From Sorghum bicolor (Eukaryota; Streptophyta; Magnoliopsida; Poales; Poaceae): a stretch of DNA of 64,000 nucleotides. The first letter of the stretch is position 1. Each line of letters opens with the position of its first letter. The position numbers and the translations under genes were made by a program. Positions 57,769 through 64,000 of the stretch are shown one piece after another. The stretch covers positions 17,688,491 to 17,752,490 of the forward strand of contig NC_012872.2 in the NCBI RefSeq assembly GCF_000003195.3. The letters are read 5' to 3'. The notes under the pieces are model-generated. The model saw only the letters and a program-made list of their open reading frames with translations, was not told the DNA's origin and ran no database searches.

Positions 57769-60109
57769 TGAAGGGTCGAGATGGCGGACTAGAGGGGTGA
57801 ATAGTCCTTTCTAAAACTTATCGCGCCGGCTAACCGAAACAAATGTGGAATTAAAACTATCGGTCTAACCAAGACTACACCCCTCTATATAAGATCTCTA
57901 GCACCGTGTAAAAGATCCTAAGTGAGCTAACAAGGTGCTACTTTAGCTAGAGCTCACCTAACCAATTCTAGGAGCAATGTCACACAAACCTATGCAACTA
58001 GTACTTTGCAAACCGAGGGAGCTCCGACACAAACTAATGAGGCAAAGTGCGCCAAGCCTAAGCTCACTAGCAAACTCAATAACAAGGCAACTAATGCCAA
58101 ATTAGAGAGCGCTACCTACTTAGCTACACAAACTAAGCAATGTGACTAACAAGGTTACACAAACCTAATTAGCCACGCAAGGGAACTACTTCTAGCTACA
58201 CAAGCAAGAAGGTAACTAGCAAGCTACACAAGTTAGATTAATTACAAGAGCAACTACACAAAAACAAGTATATTGAATGTAAATAAAAGCTTGTGTAAGG
58301 CAAATGCAAACCACCGAGAAGAGTAGACAATGTTGACACGGTGATTTTTATCGAGGTTCACTTGGTTGCCACCAAGCTACGTCCTCGTTGTGGCGATACA
58401 CCCACTTGATGGATCACGAGCTAATTGGCATTTCAAAGCCAAACCGTCAGCGGGTGCCGCACATCCACTCTCAAGATGGGGATCCTCCAAGCCACAAGCA
58501 ATCCACTAGAGTTGCTCTTCGCGATCCCCGTAGGTTGAGCACCGTACCCCTCACAATCTCTTCTCCGGAGCACCACACAATCTCCTTGCGTGCTTTGATG
58601 GAGTCACAATCCACTAAGCCATCTAGGAGGTGGCAACCTCCAAGAGTAACAAGCACAACTAGCTTGCAACATGAACACCTAGTGCCACTCGATGCAATCT
58701 CTCAATGCAAGACACTAGAATCGCTCACTCACACAATCGAATGATCACTATCAAGCATATGTGAGTTAGAGGCTTCATTAGCACTCCACAAACATAGACA
58801 CTAAGGTGCTCAGCACCAGCCAAGGCCAGCCACCACTTCTCTATTTGTAGCCCCAAGGGCTAAACTAGCCGTTGCCCCTTCACTAAGCAAAAGTCGTGAG
58901 CACCGGACCCCCCGCAGGGAGCCACCGGACGTTGGAACAGTGCGTCCGGTGCTCCAAAAACAGCCACGTGTCACTAGCTGTTTGAACTCGACCATTTCCG
59001 CCAATGGCTATCACACACGTGCACCTAGAACAATAGCACTGGACGCTCTGCTGCTTCACACCGGACGCGTCCTGTGCGCACCGGACGCGTACATAGAGAG
59101 CAACGCAATCTCGCAGGGGCACCAGACTCACACCACCGGACGCGTCCTATGCACTCGGACTCGTCCTATGCACACCGGACCCGTACGTAGAGAGCAACGT
59201 AAACTTGCAGGGGCACCGGACTCACACCACCGAACACGTCTTGTGCACACCGGACTCGTCCTGTGTGCAGTTTAACTTGTTAGGTTGCTAACTTCTAGCT
59301 CCGAACTCCGAATTTGATGATCTTGGACATTTTGGAAAGCTTACTCAAAGTGCTATCCAATCCATATGAATACTCAATCCAAATCAAAATGGATCAAAGT
59401 AGTATTTCAATCTAAAAGCCGTCCTAATGTCCGGAGAACACCAAAAGACTTCTCTCTCTTCACAAGTTGATCAAAATCAACTCCAACAACTTCTCCTTTG
59501 CAAATGTGCTAACACCACCAAGTGTACATCACCATGTGCATGTGTGTAAGCATTTCACAAACATTTTCCCAAAGGAGTTAGCCTCTCAAACTTGCCACGC
59601 CACTCGATCCTATCACGTATGCAAAGTTAGATCGCTCAAGCGGCACTAGATGACCGATATGCAAACAAGTTTGCCCTCTTGATAGTACGGCCATCTATCC
59701 TAAATCCGGTCATCAACTTCTCTACACACCTATGACCGGTGAAATGGAAAAGCCCTAGGTTATACCTTTGTCTTGCGCTTTCCATTCCATCTCCTCCAAT
59801 GTTGATGCAACACATGCACCAACCAATCACCAAATGATATGATCCACTTCATATCATCACATGACCGTATTGGTTCATCGATCTTGACCTCACTTGCTGA
59901 AGATTCACCGTCACACGTGGTCCCTCGAATCAAGCCTCATCTTGATCTTATCCACCTTGGTCACATGACTCCATGTCATGTCTCATATGCAATGAGCTCA
60001 TCCATCATCACATAATCACCTGTGGACTAATCTCCTGTGTATCTCACATAAACACTATTAGTCCACCTAAGTTGTCACTCAATTACCAAAACCAAACAAG
60101 GACCTTTCA
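57769..60109 (-). mobile_element. Solo LTR, 2341 bp, perfect AGGGT target duplication
   Basis: Starts TGAAGGGTCGAG and ends GGACCTTTCA, that is, inverted ends TGAA(G/A)GGTC, with AGGGT at 57764-57768 and at 60110-60114. No internal region or second LTR is present, so it is a solo LTR. The minus-strand start TGAAAGGTCCTTGTTTGG and the block GATGGCGGACTAGAGGGG are widespread in grass genomes; I believe it is a Copia-type LTR, but the superfamily is not proven by the sequence here. Confidence 0.85.
59038..59275. repeat. Degenerate minisatellite inside the solo LTR
   Basis: Short units around CACCGGACGCGTCC repeat many times, within a longer period of about 102 bp: AGAGAGCAACG recurs at 59094 and 59196, each followed by GCAGGGGCACC. 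Imperfect copies. Confidence 0.75.
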
Positions 60110-60456
60110 AGGGTGCATTAGGAAGAAACCTTCATAGTCCTCTGGATCTGTGAGGTTGTATCGCTCGCTAGAGCTGTTTGGTCTCCGTATTGAGTCTATT
60201 TCTTGTGTTTTAGGACTCTCTAAAGAATTATGCAGTCTTTCTCTCAATTTCTTGGTTGCCTTCGAGTTTTCCAAGGGCATTGTCCTGCACGTGGATTTTC
60301 GTGTCTTCACCTTGGTCTTTGCTGTGTGGGCCATCCTCTAATCCACCTTTGGGTGTTTAGGGGTAATGGCTCACCTATCTCTGCTCTGCTAGGTAGGGAA
60401 TCTGCTGCGGCAGTGGCTTCCTTCATGGCCCTAGCCACCTTTGATGATTCTATAGC
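60110..60456. other. Unassigned DNA between the solo LTR and CACTA H
   Basis: Older flank continuing the target sequence of the solo LTR. A minus-strand frame (60334-60107, Lys/Arg-rich, ending DPEDYEGFFLMHP) is open but short and matches nothing I know. It could be the remnant of a gene or of another element. Confidence 0.4.
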
Positions 60457-60700
60457 CACTGGTGCAGGACGGGGCATTAGCACCGGTCGGGAAGGGCCTG
60501 TTGCCCCGGTTCCTGAGCCAGTGTTGTCCTTCAGGGACTAAAGGCCCACCCTTTAGTGCCGGTTCGGGGAACCGAGGCTAAAGCCACCCCCTACCGGTGT
60601 TAAAGGATCCTGCCAGGGCTTCCACGTTGCAGGACCCTTTAACACCGGTTGGTATTACCAACAGGTGTTAAATGGTTTCTTTTTTTTCGTTCAGTTCTTC
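60457..60700. repeat. Left subterminal repeats of CACTA H with hairpins
   Basis: An inverted repeat of 21-bp arms spans 60594-60651 (ACCGGTGTTAAAGGATCCTGC and its near-complement, one mismatch). A second palindrome spans 60638-60672, and CTTTAGTGCCGGTTC/GAACCGAGGCTAAAG near 60550-60585 is a third. These are likely binding sites for the element's TNPA-type protein. Confidence 0.75.
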
Positions 60701-60959
60701 GGTTCTGTTTATTATTTTTATTTAATAATAATAGATTTTTCAATACATGTTTTTGCTGATACAATAGTATATTTATATTACACACATATTAAGCATATAT
60801 AAATGAAAATTATAGGCTTAGCTTTATAATTAAGCTTTGCCTATAATAAAATGAATAGGCCACATCAAAAATTAAATAGATATGTAAAAAGCTTTATATA
60901 TATATAGTTTTATATGTACAAAATTCGTGACACATATATACATAGAGTTTTTTCTCCCA
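60701..60959. other. AT-rich noncoding 3' flank of the H gene
   Basis: Runs of TATATA and A/T-rich sequence after the subterminal repeats; probably 3' untranslated DNA of the minus-strand gene. Nothing else seen. Confidence 0.45.
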
Positions 60960-63900
60960 ATGTCTACAAACGATACAAATGATCATCGTTGTTTGAAATA
61001 AGAGTTTCGTTGTCGTTGAAGTGAAACTCGCCGTTTGGATTGATCACTTGCCCGCGGAGAAATCGTCTCTTGGATAGCTTTGATTCGGTCTTTTTGTATG
61101 ACCTTTTCCCTCAACCATTCCGTCTTTAATTTGAAATAAATAAAAAGGTATTAGTTATCTAAGTTATTCAATATAATTCAGGAGATAATGAAAAGAGACA
61201 TGAAACGTACTCTGAGCGTCTCTATGGGTGTTTGATTGACTTGTGCCATCATGAATTTGCACACGTAATATGCACATAGATTGTTCCCCCCTTCTTGTCT
61301 TAAACACCATTGTACGATATATATATAAAAAAGTATTCACGACCACGACAATAAGAAGGCTAAAATTTAGCGAAAGTTTGCTAGCTAGTAGAACTTACTT
61401 GTGGATGTATTATGTTAAGCGGCGCTTTACATCCACTGAGATGTTCACGGTCAATGAATCTTTCCCAAACCCTACACACAGCCATTGTGGATCGTGAACT
61501 AATAATTACAGAGTCATATTATGATATTCTTCTAGCTGAGATCGACATTACGTACCTTTGAATAATGTTTACCATTTGTTGATAATTTTCTTGTGGTTTT
61601 CTCATTGAGTCAAAGATTATCAACCGGTTCTTGGGAATTTCAATGACCATGAGTATCCAGTGAAAGATGTTTACACATATATATAGTCAGGCCTATATAT
61701 AACTATATAAAACTTGTCTCGAGTAATAATTATTAAAATAAAATATGCATGCACTTAATAACTATATAACTCACTCGAAGTTGAAGGGGAAGAGTATTTT
61801 TTGTTTTTCTTTTTGGTCCACAAAGAACCTCATAAGAATGGTGCAGACTTCTGTCTCATGAGCTGCTGTCCACACTGCCTGCGGAGCCTTGAAAACAATA
61901 TAAGGGTCAACGAACCCAATACTATTGTCATTTCTGATTCTGAGCTCTCTCATTTGGTGCCTGCATATATACATACAAATCTTAAGTGTGTAAAGATTAT
62001 ATACATGTAATTAAAGAAGTTAGAAGTATAATAAAAAGAAAAAATACTTACAGACAAAAGCAGCTGACAAGAGATTTGTCGAGAGCGTCGAGGTGACATA
62101 ATTGGTGCAATTCTTCGAACTGCACGTATATGAGGTCATCTCCACGGAAGTAGTGATGTTGTCTAATACGAACAGAAATCCAATTCTCTCCCCTTTTAGA
62201 CGCCTCAATGCACCATTTGTTTATTGCAAACATTTGTGTGCCGAGCTCATGTAAACGCTGAGGGTCAAATAGACTCCTGCCCGGTTCATATCTTGCCCTC
62301 CATTGATCAACTATCTCAGCTTTTTCAAATGTTTGGCATCCAATAATGGTGGCCATTTCATCCATATTTAAACCGCTCTGTCCAAAGTAACGCTCAAGCG
62401 AGTCTAGCTCAGACAACGTTAAGGATTTCTTTGGCATCAAGTCTTCATTTGAGTCGTATTGATTTGGCATAATCAAAGGGGGCACCGGTTTTGATACTTC
62501 TCCGAGCTGTGGGACCCCCTTTCTTACTCTCTTTCTAGGCTGTGAAGACTTGACCAGAGACCGTTCATAGTCTGAAAGTGCTGGCTTTTTCTGAGCTTCG
62601 CGTTGCTTCTTTTGCTGGTCCGCCACCTTCTGCCTCAGTTCCGATGGCTTTACATAAAAGTACGGCTTTTCTGGGTTTAGCCACTTTTTTCTATTCTCCT
62701 TCAATTTATCAAAAAATTGTTTCACCTCAGCTTTGGATGCAGCAATTAGCTCCTCTTCACTCTTTTCATAAGATAATTTTTCTAGTGTCTTAGCTCTCTT
62801 TGCTGAGGCAGCTTTCTTTGGAGGTGGAACCGATGACTTCGGTCGTTCTTGGGCGGACCGCTTCTGACTACCTCGCTTTGGAGGCGAGAGGACCGACCGT
62901 GTACTCTTTGGAGAGGGCGGTGCAGACGGTGGAGGTGGTGGGGCCGATCTTTTCGGTGTTGGAGAACGCGGTGGAGGAGTTGGAGACCTCGGTGGAGGAG
63001 GTGGAGACCGTGGTGGAGGCGGTGGCGGGGTCGGTGTGGCCGCCGCAGGTGTTGGAGGAGATCCAGCATTGTCACCGCCAGCAGCACTATGATGCGCTGG
63101 GGAGAGAACTGGACTTAGGTTGGAGGAGTCCCTACAAAGAAAACAATTACAAGTTTTGTGAGCAAACTTTTTTTTAATTTCAATACATAATAAATAATAT
63201 AAGAAGTAAAATCACACGCAAACCTATGTTGAGGAATAATTATGAAGCGCTTGCGCCAACAAATAAATGTCTTCTCAGCTTCACCTAAGGTCTTCTCTCC
63301 GTCTCCCCCTTCTATGTCTAGAGGCACATTGCCACAACCTTTCTCAACCCTATCAACCGAGACGCTAGCATATCCACTAGGTACTGGTCGATTATGGATT
63401 CTTGGAGTTCTCGTTCGGTCGATAGGGTTGACAACAACGATAGCCACCTTTTTTTGTTGCATTCCCATCTGGTACATGCAGCTCACAGGTAGTAAAAGCC
63501 TCTGTGACATCATCCACGGGGAAGTGTAGCTTCGTGTCATCCTGAATGGTTGGTACTTCCGTGGATGCGCAGCTGCTTTTCAACGGGCCTGGAGGGCTAA
63601 CGTTGACCTCAGGCTGTGATGTACCTTGCCCTTTCATCATTTTACTAAGTGCTGCTTGCACTTGGCTTTGAATCTCCGCCTACATCCATTCTTCACGAGC
63701 TTTCTCGCGCTGTTCTGACTGTAGAACAAAACCTTCTAGGCGGCGGATCCGCTCTGCCTCCTCATCCTTCTTTCTCTGGCGGCTTCTGTAGGTATCTTGA
63801 TCGGCTTGGAATGATTGCAGCCACGGAACTGCCCCATAGCCTCTCGTACGCCCACCGTGCTCAGGATTTTCAAGCGCATAGGTGAGTTCATCCTTCTCCC

Positions 63901-64000
63901 TGTTAGGCCTAAACTCACCAGACCGAACCGCCTCTCGTGCACGGACTAGTCTCTCTGCTGCTCTAGAGATTTCTTGGCCCCAAACTAGCGCCCCGGTGTC
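60960..64000 (-). pseudogene. CACTA-associated protein with Ulp1/C48-like protease domain (multi-exon, degenerate, 5' end off window)
   Basis: The minus-strand frame is open from the window edge (EFRPNREKDELTYALENPEH, TYRSRQRKKDEEAERIRRLE) to a TAG at 63682-63680, then on to a one-base shift in an A run near 63450. The next exon is 63131-62055: Pro-rich (TPTPPPPPPRSPPPPP), then FFDKLKENRKKWLNPEKPYF and DMPKK-type acidic/basic parts, ending HQLCHLDALDKSL. Exons 61962-61775, 61662-61556, 61471-61399 and about 61318-61212 build a C48 peptidase: HWILMVIEIPKN (His), LIIFDSM (Asp), RQEGGNNLCAYYVC (Gln and Cys). The last exon (about 61128-60960) is frameshifted at GEFHF. Such Ulp1-like genes are common in plant CACTA and Mutator elements; this copy looks dead. 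Confidence 0.75.

Larger units (their letters stand above)
60457..64000. mobile_element. CACTA-superfamily transposon H (CACTG-ended), left part
   Basis: The left terminus is probably CACTGGTGCAGG at 60457, with AGC before it as one possible target copy. Subterminal inverted-repeat motifs follow at once (TTTAGTGCCGGTTCGGGGAACC, TTTAACACCGGTTGGTATTACCAACAGGTGTTAAA split over 60638-60672), then a minus-strand multi-exon gene. This motif style is typical of grass CACTA elements with CACTG ends. The other end is beyond the window, so terminus and duplication cannot be confirmed. Confidence 0.72.

Noticed and set aside
60107..60334. 75-codon minus-strand frame as a gene
   Set aside because: Short, crosses the junction of the solo LTR target and has no recognised domain; noted as an unassigned remnant.
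62800..63177. Plus-strand Val/Glu-rich and Trp/Arg-rich frames
   Set aside because: They are the complement of the Pro/Ser/Lys-rich exon of the minus-strand H gene.

Overview
The window is grass (Poaceae, most likely panicoid) nuclear DNA made almost entirely of transposable elements. This rests on the element types: Tekay/Del-like chromovirus Ty3 elements with LTRs of about 4.5 kb, Tat-lineage Ty3 elements with dual RNase H and an antisense gene, large CACTA transposons with subterminal repeats and TNPA/TNPD-like genes, and a Cassandra TRIM LTR with a 5S-rRNA-like promoter. I found no ordinary cellular gene, tRNA gene or rRNA locus. Species cannot be fixed from sequence alone.

The left 44.6 kb is one deep nest, resolved from LTR ends and target-site duplications (TSDs). 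Element G (Tekay-like, minus strand, 38101-44577, rest off the left edge) was hit by F (Tat-like, minus, 30966-38100). F was hit by A (Tat-like, minus, 27903-30965 plus 1-340). A was hit by B (Tekay-like, minus, 341-27902, TSD CAAGA/CAAGG). B was hit by a CACTA transposon C (9251-20714, TSD CTT) in gag, and in its 3' LTR by a Cassandra solo LTR D (917-1196, TSD TTAAC). B's LTRs differ by only about 1% by eye, so C and D are very recent. The left parts of A, F and G lie outside the window.

C carries a spliced TNPA-like gene (minus, 12956-10134), a spliced TNPD/TNP2-like transposase (plus, 15296-18922, two in-frame stops) and a two-exon gene for a GRF zinc-finger protein with a C-terminal membrane segment (minus, 19925-19289). 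B has an unusual layout: an extra upstream reading frame (22508-21423) with a dsRBD-like N-terminal half and a coiled-coil C-terminal half, then gag-pol ending in a chromodomain. Strong splice signals in the leader suggest alternative splicing chooses between the two.

The right 19 kb holds a noncoding stretch with an LTR-like promoter (44578-45497), a complete but heavily mutated Tat element E (45498-57633; same family as A) with an antisense spliced gene and a 70-bp tandem array, a solo LTR of about 2.3 kb with perfect TSD AGGGT (57769-60109), and the left end of a second CACTA element H (60457 to the edge) with a degenerate gene carrying a Ulp1/C48-type cysteine protease domain.

Most worth following up: the dsRBD-like upstream frame and spliced leader of B, the roughly sixfold excess of the pentamer CCGAT/ATCGG across all of F, the GRF-TM gene in C, and the mismatch between E's modest LTR divergence and its many stop codons.
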